DNA of 64,000 nucleotides from Pseudomonas sp. LB-090624 (GCF_003205205.1 NZ_QJRL01000002.1:62001-126000), one strand, 5' to 3'. Shown: positions 47,926 through 55,538, numbered from the stretch's first letter. The notes: generated by a model not told the origin, from the letters alone. Made by a program: numbers and translations.

Positions 47926-48465
47926 TCACTGGCCTCCGTCGGTGTCGGCCAGCCCCAGCAGGCGCCGACGCAATTGTGGGTCCCTGGCATCCGGGCCAAG
48001 CCAGATGGCGAAGAATGCCCGGGCAAATACAGGGTCGGCGATTTCGCTGCTGAGTGTGCTGCCAACATAAAAGCGGCACCCCTGGCCCGGCAGGTAAACG
48101 CCCGTGATGCGCATACCGGGGCGTACGTCCACGAATGCCCGTTCCAGCGCCTCGGTCCACTGCGCACTGCGTTGCGCAGTCATACTGGCCGGGTCAAGCC
48201 TGCGCATTTCCGCGAGACTGGCCTGCACCAACGTGTCCCTGGACAGTGACCGGTGGTACAGAAGCTCAAGCGCGAACGGTTGGTCCCAGCCCTGCACAGG
48301 CGCGATTGCCCATAACCGGGCGGTGTACAAGCGTAAGCCCCACCAGCTGAACTCACCTTCGCCCAGCCGTTGTGCCGACGGTAAGTCCGACCGCCAGTCC
48401 GCCGCCGTTGCAGACAGGGCCGTCAGTAACAAGCACAGACAAGTCCAACGGGCTGGGTGCGCCAT
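47926..48465 (-). CDS. Chalcone-isomerase-like periplasmic protein
   Basis: A 179-residue protein with a signal peptide (residues 1-21) and the chalcone-isomerase-like fold signature: SAQRLGEGEFSWWGLRLYTA, ALELLYHRSLSRDTLV and the GAYLP-like GVYLPGQGCRFY. Bacterial members do not act on flavonoids; they bind fatty acids or similar ligands. It heads the minus operon (chalcone isomerase-like, DUF3833, DUF2256), whose upstream region carries an exact TGTACA-N12-TGTACA pair. Confidence 0.84.
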   Translation of the reverse strand: MAHPARWTCLCLLLTALSATAADWRSDLPSAQRLGEGEFSWWGLRLYTARLWAIAPVQGWDQPFALELLYHRSLSRDTLVQASLAEMRRLDPASMTAQRSAQWTEALERAFVDVRPGMRITGVYLPGQGCRFYVGSTLSSEIADPVFARAFFAIWLGPDARDPQLRRRLLGLADTDGGQ

Positions 48466-48492
48466 GCTGACCTCGGTGACTGCGTAAAATAC

Positions 48493-48516
48493 TGTACAAC
48501 AATATCAACTTGTACA
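48493..48516 (-). promoter_or_regulatory. Candidate light-regulator operator C (minus operon)
   Basis: TGTACA-N12-TGTACA at 48493-48516, an exact fit to the PplR1 consensus, 28 bp before the start at 48465. It lies in the narrow gap to the neighbouring kinase gene, whose stop is at 48549, and therefore can serve only the minus light operon. Confidence 0.75.
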
Positions 48517-48548
48517 GGTTTGTCACCATAAATGTATAGGTTTACCGC

Positions 48549-49913
48549 TCAGGTCAATGGCAAGCGCAAGGTGGCAGCCAGGCCCCCGCTCGGTCGATTC
48601 TGCAGGTGCACCTGCCCGCCCAGGCGGTCGATGATGGTGGCGACGATGGACAACCCGAGCCCTGCGCCATTGGGGCTGTTACGGCTGTAGAAACGCTCGA
48701 ACACCCGAGAGACTTCCGAGGCCTGGATGCCCGGCCCCTCGTCTTCGACGATCAGCTCGAAACGGTTGTCCAGGCGCCTGAGCAACACACTGATGCGCCC
48801 TCCCGACGGCGAGTGTTCTACAGCGTTGGAAACCAGGTTCTGCAGCGCAATGGCCAACGCACCGGCATCGATGGCCAAGTGGTGATCGCCTTCGCCAATG
48901 TCCAGCGACGGCTCGAGGCCGCGGTCGAGTATCCACGGGGTCAACTCTGCCAGGGTGTCGGTGACCACCTCGGCCAGGTCGACCTTGGCCGCTGCCTGCT
49001 GGCCCAGCCGAGGTTCGACCCGGGCCAGGGTCAGCAATTGGTTCACCACCCGGGTCAGCCGGTCGACGCCCCCAATCAGAAAGCCCAGTGCCTTGTGCCG
49101 CTCGGCCTCGGTGCTGGCCTCCAGCGCGTTCTGCGCATGCAGGCGCAGTACCGCCAGCGGCGTACGCATTTCGTGGGCCGCATCAGCGATGAACCGGTGC
49201 TCGCGCCGCAACATGTCCTCGATTTGCGCCAGCAGGCGGTTGATGGCCGCCTGCATGGGCTCCAGCTCCGATGGCAACGGCGCCAGGCGCAAGGGCTCGA
49301 GCGAATCGGCGTGGCGTGCGCGGATGACCGTGGCCATGTTCTGCAACGGTCGCAAGCCCCAACCGATCGCCACCCATACCAGCAGCACCAAGGCCAGGCT
49401 GCCGAGCAGGAACGGGAACAGGGTGTGGCGCACGATCCGGTCGATCAAGTCGTAACGAACATCATCGCGTTCGCCCACCCAGATAACCCAGTGCTTCTCG
49501 GGTACCGGCAAGACGAAGCCACGCCATTGCCGGTCGCCGCTGGAAAAATCGTAGAACCCCGGTTCGCTCGGTGGCACCGCAAGCGCCGGTGCACTCGGGG
49601 TATGCACCAGCAAAGCGCCACCCTCGCCCCACACCTGGAACGCCAGCTTGCTCTCGTAGGGGTGGCCGACCCGGTGATGGCCCGCCTGGGCCAACGCATC
49701 GTTGAATGCCTTGTACATGGCTTCACGCGAGCCGCCTTGCACCGGCAGGCTCATCACCCCCAGCAGCAAGCGGGCGTTCTGTGCCAGGTGGGCGTCGTAC
49801 ACCTCGTTTATTTCATGGCGGCTGTCGTGGTAGTTGTACAGCGTCAGCAGCCCGGTACCCAGCAGGAGCAACAGCATCACGCGCCAGAGCGTGCGTCGAC
49901 GCAGCGAGCTCAT
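48549..49913 (-). CDS. Sensor histidine kinase of the acyl-ligase/HDO operon
   Basis: A 454-residue membrane kinase. A first helix (about 9-27) and a second (about 155-180) bound a periplasmic sensor of about 125 residues. HAMP-like GWGLRPLQNMATVIRAR leads to the DHp His in DAAHEMRTPLAVLRLH, N box NLVSNAVEHSPSGG, and GAGLGLSIVATIIDRLGG. It resembles QseC/PmrB/TctE-type kinases. It is the last gene of a seven-gene unit, coupled to the regulator by a 4-bp overlap, so it is expressed with the biosynthetic genes and probably senses their product or a related stress. Confidence 0.9.
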   Translation of the reverse strand: MSSLRRRTLWRVMLLLLLGTGLLTLYNYHDSRHEINEVYDAHLAQNARLLLGVMSLPVQGGSREAMYKAFNDALAQAGHHRVGHPYESKLAFQVWGEGGALLVHTPSAPALAVPPSEPGFYDFSSGDRQWRGFVLPVPEKHWVIWVGERDDVRYDLIDRIVRHTLFPFLLGSLALVLLVWVAIGWGLRPLQNMATVIRARHADSLEPLRLAPLPSELEPMQAAINRLLAQIEDMLRREHRFIADAAHEMRTPLAVLRLHAQNALEASTEAERHKALGFLIGGVDRLTRVVNQLLTLARVEPRLGQQAAAKVDLAEVVTDTLAELTPWILDRGLEPSLDIGEGDHHLAIDAGALAIALQNLVSNAVEHSPSGGRISVLLRRLDNRFELIVEDEGPGIQASEVSRVFERFYSRNSPNGAGLGLSIVATIIDRLGGQVHLQNRPSGGLAATLRLPLT

Positions 49914-50572
49914 ACCTTGCCCTCGACCAGGTAACCGATGCCTCGCACTGTACGGATAAGGCCGTTGTACAGTTTTTTGCGCAGGTGATAGATGTGCACT
50001 TCCAAGGTATTGCTTTCGGGCTCCTCATCCCAGCCATACAGCAGCTGGGTCAGGCGTTCACGGGTGAACACCTTGCCAGGCTGCGCCAGCAACTCATGCA
50101 GCAAGCGGTACTCCTTTGGGGTCAATGTCACTTCGACCCCCTGGTAGTGCACTTGCTGGGTAGCGGGGTCGAGCATGACGCCCGCATGCTCGATCAACAC
50201 CTTGGCACGCCCGGCGCTACGCCTGAGCAAGGCACGCAACCGCGCCTTCAGCTCGTTCAGGTCGAACGGTTTCACCAGGTAGTCATCGGCGCCGGCATCT
50301 AGCCCGGCGATACGATCATCCAGGGCATCCCGGGCGGTGAGGATCAGCACCGGCAGGCTATTGCCAGCGCCCCTCACGCGCCGTAGGACCTCGATGCCAT
50401 CCAGGCGCGGCAAGCCGAGGTCCAGAATTGCCAGGTCGAACGTTTCAAGTTGCAGGGCATGCAAGCCATCCTGGCCGTCTCGCAACCAGTCCAGCGTATA
50501 CCCCTCCTGGCGCAAACCATCGCAGATCCCCTCGCCCAACGCGGTATCGTCCTCAACCAGCAGTAGCCGCAT
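49910..50572 (-). CDS. OmpR-family response regulator of the acyl-ligase/HDO operon
   Basis: A 220-residue regulator: receiver (1-118) with acidic pocket VEDD and Asp51 in LAILDLGLPRLDG, and a winged-helix DNA-binding domain (about 125-218) with LTPKEYRLLHELL and TLEVHIYHLRKKL. It is closest in style to PmrA/QseB. Regulators of this group bind tandem heptamers with 10-11-bp spacing, matching the repeat upstream of the operon at 54872-54898. The gene starts 2 bp after the TPR gene stop and overlaps the kinase by 4 bp. Confidence 0.92.
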   Translation of the reverse strand: MRLLLVEDDTALGEGICDGLRQEGYTLDWLRDGQDGLHALQLETFDLAILDLGLPRLDGIEVLRRVRGAGNSLPVLILTARDALDDRIAGLDAGADDYLVKPFDLNELKARLRALLRRSAGRAKVLIEHAGVMLDPATQQVHYQGVEVTLTPKEYRLLHELLAQPGKVFTRERLTQLLYGWDEEPESNTLEVHIYHLRKKLYNGLIRTVRGIGYLVEGKV

Positions 50573-50574
50573 GT

Positions 50575-51216
50575 TCAGTCCTGTTTGTCCTTTATTGCCT
50601 TGAGTAAAGCATCGATATCCGCGCGCCGGCCCTGGTCCGCCAGTTCACGGCCCGGCCGCGGCGGTGCCTGCAAGGCTTTGTGCAAGGCCGCGGTGGCTTC
50701 AGGGTAGCGCTTTTGCCGGTACAGGTGGTCGGCCCAGAAGTAGTTGCTGTCGATGCCGTCTGGGTTCACCTTCAGGGCTTGGCGCAACAGCTCGTCGGCC
50801 TTGTCGGCATCACCAAAACCTATCGGCCAGCCTGGGACCTGGTCATAGAGCGTGCCAAGGCTGGTGTAGGCCGAGCCTTGCAGGGCCTCAGGGTCCAGTT
50901 TCAGGGCTTGCTCCAGACTGGCCTTGGCCGCCTTGACCTTGCCCAGCGCGCCCAGGCCACCAACGGCACCTGCCCAGCTGCTGTTGATGATGCCCTCCCA
51001 GATCAACGGCTCCGGCGTGCCGGGGTGTTGCTTGACGAATGCCGCCGCATCGCCAGACAACCTTTCAAAAGCATCTGCCCGTTGCGCTTTTGGTGTCTGA
51101 TACTGGATCTGCGCCCAACGCTGCTGCAGGTTGCTCAGCTGTTGGTTGCCGGCCGGGTCCAATGCCCAGCTGAAGGGGGTGAACGCCAGCAGGCTGACAA
51201 TGACCAGGCGCTTCAT
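50575..51216 (-). CDS. Periplasmic TPR protein of the acyl-ligase/HDO operon
   Basis: A 213-residue protein with a signal peptide (residues 1-19, ending SWA) and TPR-like repeats through about 95-185 (ASLEQALKLDPEAL, ELLRQALKVNPDGI, TAALHKALQAPP). AAGGAG lies 8 bp before the ATG, and the ATG overlaps the SDR stop by 4 bp. It may assemble or sense complexes in the periplasm for the kinase encoded two genes on. No closer family is recognised. Confidence 0.8.
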   Translation of the reverse strand: MKRLVIVSLLAFTPFSWALDPAGNQQLSNLQQRWAQIQYQTPKAQRADAFERLSGDAAAFVKQHPGTPEPLIWEGIINSSWAGAVGGLGALGKVKAAKASLEQALKLDPEALQGSAYTSLGTLYDQVPGWPIGFGDADKADELLRQALKVNPDGIDSNYFWADHLYRQKRYPEATAALHKALQAPPRPGRELADQGRRADIDALLKAIKDKQD

Positions 51217-52019
51217 TTGCTCGACTCCTTGGTATGGCCGCCAATGTAGCGGCGAATGACGGGCAGTTGCTTGCGCAAGGCGCGGTCGACCACCCCTGGC
51301 AGCATGCCGTTGATGCGCACGAAGAGCTTTTCCGGCCACCCCAGGTACAGCTCGTTGCGTTCCGACTGGACCGCCACGAGCACGGCACGGGCCACATCGG
51401 CAGGGTCGTCCATGCCGACCTTCAGGGCCTGGTTGAGTGCAGTCGCGGCGCTGCTGTTCATGTTGGTGCGGGTAGCACGAGGCGCGGCATACAGCACATT
51501 CACCGTGGTGTCGGCCAGCTCCCGGCGCAACGCCTCGGAAAAACCGCGCAGGGCAAACTTGCTGGCGCAGTAGGTGGCATAACCGGGGTAGCCGATCGAG
51601 CCATAGGTGGAGCCGACATTCACCACCAGCGCCTTGGGTTGCGCGCGCAGCATGGGCAGGCAGGCGCGGGTCAGTTGCAAAGGCGCCTTGATGTTGATGT
51701 CGAGCAACTCGTCCAGCGCATATTCGTCCAGCTGGTCGAGCAAAGCGAAGCGGTTCACTCCGGCAGCATTGATCAACACATTGACCCCGCCCATCTCATG
51801 GGCGCGGTTGACGACCTGATCACGCCCCGCCTGGGTGCGCAGGTCGGCCGTTTGCCAGCGCAAGCGATCCGGGTAGCGGTTCATCAGCCCTGCCAGCTTG
51901 CCCAGATGCCGGCTCACCGCCAGTACCCGGGCGCCGGCCGCGCACAGTTGCCCGGCCAGTTCCAGACCGATGCCGCCGCTGGCACCGGTCAGCACCACCA
52001 CCGATTCAGACAAGCGCAT
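51213..52019 (-). CDS. Short-chain dehydrogenase/reductase of the acyl-ligase/HDO operon
   Basis: A 268-residue SDR with the cofactor loop TGASGGIG at 11-18, NAAG at the expected place (INAAGVN) and the YCASK catalytic motif. The C-terminal extension (about 235-268) has hydrophobic LFVRINGMLPGVVDRAL, as in SDRs acting on membrane lipids or long acyl chains. It overlaps the upstream oxidase gene by 14 bp. A role in reducing an acyl-derived intermediate is inferred from context. Confidence 0.88.
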   Translation of the reverse strand: MRLSESVVVLTGASGGIGLELAGQLCAAGARVLAVSRHLGKLAGLMNRYPDRLRWQTADLRTQAGRDQVVNRAHEMGGVNVLINAAGVNRFALLDQLDEYALDELLDINIKAPLQLTRACLPMLRAQPKALVVNVGSTYGSIGYPGYATYCASKFALRGFSEALRRELADTTVNVLYAAPRATRTNMNSSAATALNQALKVGMDDPADVARAVLVAVQSERNELYLGWPEKLFVRINGMLPGVVDRALRKQLPVIRRYIGGHTKESSK

Positions 52020-52686
52020 GCTGCACCTCGGTATGGTCCACCCGAGGCAGGCCTTCGAACATGGCGGTATACAGCGGGTACACCACCTTGGCGGCGCGAA
52101 TCACCGCCTGCTGATCATCCGCGTCCTCCAGCCGGTCCATCAGGCGCTTGTAGGTGACCATGTGGTCCTGGTCCAGCGCACCGTGGGAGCTGAGGTAGCT
52201 GAATGCCTGGTCGGGCAGCCCGAGGCTACCCTGGATCGCACCGGCAGCGTGGGTGGCCAGGGCAATGCTGGTGCCTTCCAGCACATTGACCAGGCCGAAC
52301 AACCCGACCGGGTTGCCGCGGGCGATCAGGTCGTACAGGTAGGCAACCATCAGTTCGATCGGCAAGGCGGGCCGACCATCCCGCACCGCCTCCCAATCAC
52401 CGCCACAGGCCTTCATATCGTTGAGGATCCACTGCTCGTGGCCATATTCTTCATCGATGTATTCGCACACCGCGCCACGCAGCCATTCCAGCCGTGAGGG
52501 CAGGCGCGCGCCGCAAGCCATCATCAGCGGCACGGTGTGGCGCACATGGTGGTAGGCCTGGGTAAGGAAGGCGATATAGCTGGCCCGGCTGACCTGGCCA
52601 GCCAGCGCCTCGCGAATCACAGGCACCGCGAACAAAGCCTGGCGTTCGTGGCTGGTTTGCAACTGCAACGTATCGAAAAATGACAT
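52006..52686 (-). CDS. CADD/TenA-like haem-oxygenase-fold diiron oxidase (HDO)
   Basis: A 226-residue all-helical protein of the iron-containing redox enzyme group. Candidate ligands are Glu76 and His83 (CEYIDEEYGH), Glu137 (NVLEGTS), His168, Asp172 and His175 (SSHGALDQDHM). Their spacing (7, 54, 31, 4, 3) nearly equals that of the diiron ligands in Chlamydia CADD (7, 54, 32, 4, 3 as I recall them). HDO enzymes cut or oxidise substrates with O2, for example fatty-acid decarboxylation by UndA. The ATG at 52686 with GAGG was preferred to one at 52698 that overlaps the ligase stop. Confidence 0.85.
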   Translation of the reverse strand: MSFFDTLQLQTSHERQALFAVPVIREALAGQVSRASYIAFLTQAYHHVRHTVPLMMACGARLPSRLEWLRGAVCEYIDEEYGHEQWILNDMKACGGDWEAVRDGRPALPIELMVAYLYDLIARGNPVGLFGLVNVLEGTSIALATHAAGAIQGSLGLPDQAFSYLSSHGALDQDHMVTYKRLMDRLEDADDQQAVIRAAKVVYPLYTAMFEGLPRVDHTEVQHALV

Positions 52687-52694
52687 GACGGACC

Positions 52695-54158
52695 TCATAA
52701 CGGGATTTCGGACAACAGAGAGTGGTAACGCTGCAGGATCGCCTCACGTCGTGGGCGGCCGTTGGCAGTCAGGGTGTGCCCGGTTGCCGTGAACGGCGCG
52801 GGTAATCGTCGCCAGGCATGCACCCTGGCGTAGTCGGGCAGGCGCGCATTGCATTGCTGCACGGCTTGCTCGATGGCCGCGTCCGTGGCGCCGGGGTCGA
52901 GTGGCCAGAGCAATCCCAGGTTGCGCGGCAGGCCTTCGCCGTGGACGAACGCCTGGGCGATTACCCCGCTCTGGGTCAGCTCGGCCTCTACCCATTCAGG
53001 GTTGACGTTGCGCCCGAAGCTGGTGATGAACTGGTGTTTCTTGCGCCCGTTCAGGTGCAGGTAGCCTTCATCATCGAAGAAACCCAGGTCGCCGGTGGCC
53101 CACCAGGCCTCCCTGGTCGGCGTCTCCCCCAGGTAGCCAAGCAGCAGGGAGCCGGCAACCAGCACCTCGCCATCCTCGGCAATGCGTACCTGCACATGGG
53201 GCAATGGCCGGCCAACGCTGCCTCGGCGCAGCGCACCGGGGCGGTTGAGCGACACCACCGAGGCACACTCCGACAGCCCATACCCTTCGAACACTGGCAA
53301 GCCGATGGCCTCGGCCCGCGCCAGCAGGCTGGGTGCCACCCGTGCGCCGCCCACCGCGACAAAACGCAGCGGGCCGACGCGCGTCAGCCCACGCTCGATC
53401 GCCGTCACCAGGCCCAACAGCAGCTGTGGAACCAGAATCAGGCTGTGCGCGCCGCTGAGCGCGATGGCACCCAGCAATCGCTTGAAATCAACCTGGCTGG
53501 CACCGCCCATGCCCAGCTGCGCCTGTGGGTAGAGCAACACGCTGGCCCCTGCCATCAAGGCGGCGTAGACACCCAGGTTTTCCAGCAATACGCCCAGCGG
53601 GAGCACCGCCAGGTAGCGCTGGGGCTGCGTGGGCCGGCTGGCCAGTTCCAGTTCATGGGCAACCCGCAGCACGGCATCCGCGCCCAGGCATACGCCTTTG
53701 GGGCTGCCCGTGCTGCCGGAGGTGTAGGTGATCTTGGCGGTACCTTGAGGCAGCGTGGCAGGGGGCTGTACTGCGCGGGCCCAGAAACCGTCCTGTTCGA
53801 CAAAGCCCAGTTGGCTGAGCATGCCCTCCCAGGTCTGCGGGCAAAGCACCAGGCTGGCGCCACTCTGTTCGATGCAATGCTGCACCTGGGCTGTGCTGAA
53901 GAATGCTGGCACGGTCACGCAGGCGCGCCCCGAGACCAGGGCCGCCAAGTCCCAGAACAGCAGTTCGGGGCCGTTATCCAGCCCCAATAGCAACACGCCG
54001 GCCGGTCGTTGGCTCAACACCTCGGCACGCTGCCAAACCTCAGCCAGCAGTTGCTTGTAGCTGTAGCGGGCCGTGGCCCCTTCTATCGCCGGGGCGTCGC
54101 CCCGCTCACGCCCGTGCGCCAGCAACACCTGCCGGAAATGCTCAAGTTCATGCGGCAT
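52695..54158 (-). CDS. AMP-dependent acyl synthetase/ligase with Arg at the A10 lysine position
   Basis: A 487-residue ANL-superfamily adenylating enzyme. YTSGSTGSPKG is the P-loop, GYGLSEC the A5 motif, and TGDLGFFDDEGYLHLNGRKK the hinge region. The last conserved motif, normally xxGKxxR with the catalytic Lys, reads TANGRPRREAI with Arg468. It probably activates a fatty or other carboxylic acid as acyl-AMP for the neighbouring acyltransferase-like protein. The Arg could weaken or redirect adenylation. The start at 54158 has GGAGG 6 bp away and overlaps the first gene by 11 bp. Confidence 0.88.
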   Translation of the reverse strand: MPHELEHFRQVLLAHGRERGDAPAIEGATARYSYKQLLAEVWQRAEVLSQRPAGVLLLGLDNGPELLFWDLAALVSGRACVTVPAFFSTAQVQHCIEQSGASLVLCPQTWEGMLSQLGFVEQDGFWARAVQPPATLPQGTAKITYTSGSTGSPKGVCLGADAVLRVAHELELASRPTQPQRYLAVLPLGVLLENLGVYAALMAGASVLLYPQAQLGMGGASQVDFKRLLGAIALSGAHSLILVPQLLLGLVTAIERGLTRVGPLRFVAVGGARVAPSLLARAEAIGLPVFEGYGLSECASVVSLNRPGALRRGSVGRPLPHVQVRIAEDGEVLVAGSLLLGYLGETPTREAWWATGDLGFFDDEGYLHLNGRKKHQFITSFGRNVNPEWVEAELTQSGVIAQAFVHGEGLPRNLGLLWPLDPGATDAAIEQAVQQCNARLPDYARVHAWRRLPAPFTATGHTLTANGRPRREAILQRYHSLLSEIPL

Positions 54159-54825
54159 GCCCGGCCTCCTCGTCCAACGCCGGAAAGCCAAGGCGGCGGA
54201 ACACACCTGCGGTGCGCAGCAGGTCGAAGCCGTGATGGATTTCGCCAACGAACACTTGCGGATGTTGGGCGTAATAGCTGCCCCACTGCTCTGCAGGTTC
54301 GCCCAGGCGTGCCGGGTCGGCCGGCGCGAGCAAGGTGGGTACCAGCCCCAGGCGCTGGAAGCTGTTGATCAACGTAGAGGCACCGGTGAACGCCACCCAC
54401 TGCAGCCCTCGCCTGGCAAGCAACCACGTCACGGCCGTTATCATGATGCGCGCGCTGCCAGCACTGAGTGACGCCAGGTTGCCCACCTCGACCATGCATT
54501 CACGTCCCAAGGGCAGGCTGGTGATGTGCGAAATTGCACTCTCCAGTGGCACGTCCAGGTAGCGTTCGAGAAACAGCGGGCCGCTGCTGGCGGGGCGTAT
54601 TCCCGCTGCGGCAATCAGTTGGCCGTGGCTGTCCCGCAGGGCCAGCAACTCGGGCAGGTAGTGATGGACATCGGCATGGTGCACATCAGCGAAACAGCGG
54701 TGAATGAAGTGCTCGAGCTCATCACGGCCGGGCTCGCCCTGCAGGTGCAGGGACAGACAGGCGTGATGCTCCGCGTGGGTGCCAATGGGCAATGGGAGCA
54801 GGCTGCTCCACAGGGTATGGGTCAT
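54148..54825 (-). CDS. Thermostable-hemolysin-family protein (GNAT-like, autoinducer-synthase-like fold)
   Basis: A 225-residue member of the T_hemolysin family, first gene of the operon. Supporting segments are the LPELLALRDSHGQLIAAAGI strand pair, RECMVEVGNLASLSAGSAR and ITAVTWLLARRGLQWVAFTG. Despite the name, the fold is of the acetyltransferase kind, related to homoserine-lactone synthases, and many members sit beside acyl ligases. I infer an acyl-transfer step and not lysis. The ATG at 54825 has GGGGAG nearby; longer starts add a short unconserved stretch. Direct-repeat regulator boxes lie 47-73 bp upstream. Confidence 0.82.
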   Translation of the reverse strand: MTHTLWSSLLPLPIGTHAEHHACLSLHLQGEPGRDELEHFIHRCFADVHHADVHHYLPELLALRDSHGQLIAAAGIRPASSGPLFLERYLDVPLESAISHITSLPLGRECMVEVGNLASLSAGSARIMITAVTWLLARRGLQWVAFTGASTLINSFQRLGLVPTLLAPADPARLGEPAEQWGSYYAQHPQVFVGEIHHGFDLLRTAGVFRRLGFPALDEEAGHAA

Positions 54826-54856
54826 GAAACTCCCCCCGACTGGGTTAGTGAGGGTG

Positions 54857-54862
54857 AGTATC
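54857..54862 (-). promoter_or_regulatory. Possible -10 hexamer of the acyl-ligase/HDO operon
   Basis: Read on the minus strand the bases are GATACT. It lies 9 bp after the proximal regulator box, so the boxes would cover the -35 region, as in PmrA-type activated promoters. Weak on its own, but well placed. Confidence 0.45.
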
Positions 54863-54871
54863 GGAGGCAAG

Positions 54872-54898
54872 TCTGAAGGGAATCTGAAGTTGCCTGAA
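54872..54898 (-). promoter_or_regulatory. Direct-repeat response-regulator box upstream of the acyl-ligase/HDO operon
   Basis: On the + strand TCTGAAG occurs at 54872-54878 and 54883-54889, 11 bp apart, with CCTGAA at 54893-54898. On the minus strand this is CTTCAGA-N4-CTTCAGA, a phase of one helical turn typical of OmpR/PmrA-family dimers. It is the natural candidate site for the regulator encoded in this operon. Confidence 0.65.
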
Positions 54899-55058
54899 AA
54901 AGTCTGTGTCGGCTCGCGAAGCGAATGACACCGTTACGCAGGCCCGGTGTTGGCCTGGGTTTTCAGCCACTAAAGGTTTGCACCCTGTTACTTAAAGCGC
55001 CTCGTCCGAAAAACCCTAAACTTTTGCAGCGCCCGGAAATTTTCCCAAGTCACAACTG

Positions 55059-55078
55059 AACACAGACCTTCCTGTGTT
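55059..55078 (+). repeat. Inverted repeat before the KGG-like gene
   Basis: AACACAG-ACCTTC-CTGTGTT, 7-bp perfect arms, 20 bp before the ATG at 55098. It may be an operator or leader hairpin. The rest of the 54899-55097 stretch shows no gene. Confidence 0.45.
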
Positions 55079-55097
55079 TGACTTGAGGTAAGCGATC

Positions 55098-55400
55098 ATG
55101 GCGAACAATCAAGACAAAGGCGGCCATCAAGGCGGTGCCGGCAAACCTGACATGGGCCAAGCCGGCCAGCAAGGAGGCCATGGATCAGGCGGGGACGCTG
55201 GCAAGCACCAAGGCGGCCAGCAAACCGGGCAACGGCCTGAAGACAAGATGAACAAGGACTGGGACGCGTCCCAGGACAAAGGTCGCCAGGGTGGCCAGTC
55301 GGGCGACAATAGCCGCGACACGCAAACGGCTGACAAGACAGGCTCGATGGGCGGCAAGCAGGCCCGCGATGATCAGCAGGACATGGACAAGAACCGCTGA
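55098..55400 (+). CDS. Glycine/glutamine-rich low-complexity stress protein (KGG-like)
   Basis: A 100-residue, extremely hydrophilic protein: Gly, Gln, Asp, Lys and Asn make up most of it, with no hydrophobic core, no Cys and repeated GGQ/KGG-type pieces. It resembles the KGG/Em-like stress-induced proteins thought to protect against desiccation or osmotic stress. Pfam-type calls are uncertain for such composition. It is a single gene with GAGG before the ATG, preceded by an inverted repeat and followed by a second GC-rich hairpin. Confidence 0.75.
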   Translation: MANNQDKGGHQGGAGKPDMGQAGQQGGHGSGGDAGKHQGGQQTGQRPEDKMNKDWDASQDKGRQGGQSGDNSRDTQTADKTGSMGGKQARDDQQDMDKNR

Positions 55401-55510
55401 TTGCATTGACTGAGCAGCCTTGCTGCGAAAGGGTCGTGAGTGGCAAAGCACCGCTTCAGCCTTAGCGCCCACTGCTTCGCAGCACACGGCTGCTCCCGCC
55501 GCAGAACCTT

Positions 55511-55538
55511 GCCGGCCCTATCGTATGCTGGGGCCGGC
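55511..55538 (+). repeat. GC-rich inverted repeat between the KGG-like and OPT genes
   Basis: GCCGGCCC and GGGCCGGC (8-bp perfect arms, 12-base loop) without a T-run. The 55401-55682 gap holds no other clear signal; this could be a terminator of the upstream gene or a leader hairpin of the transporter gene. Confidence 0.4.

Noticed and set aside
48533..48538. TGTATA as a fourth light-regulator half-site
   Set aside because: It fits the half-site, but lies 16 bp from the next TGTACA and not 12, and falls between two stop/start regions without its own promoter.
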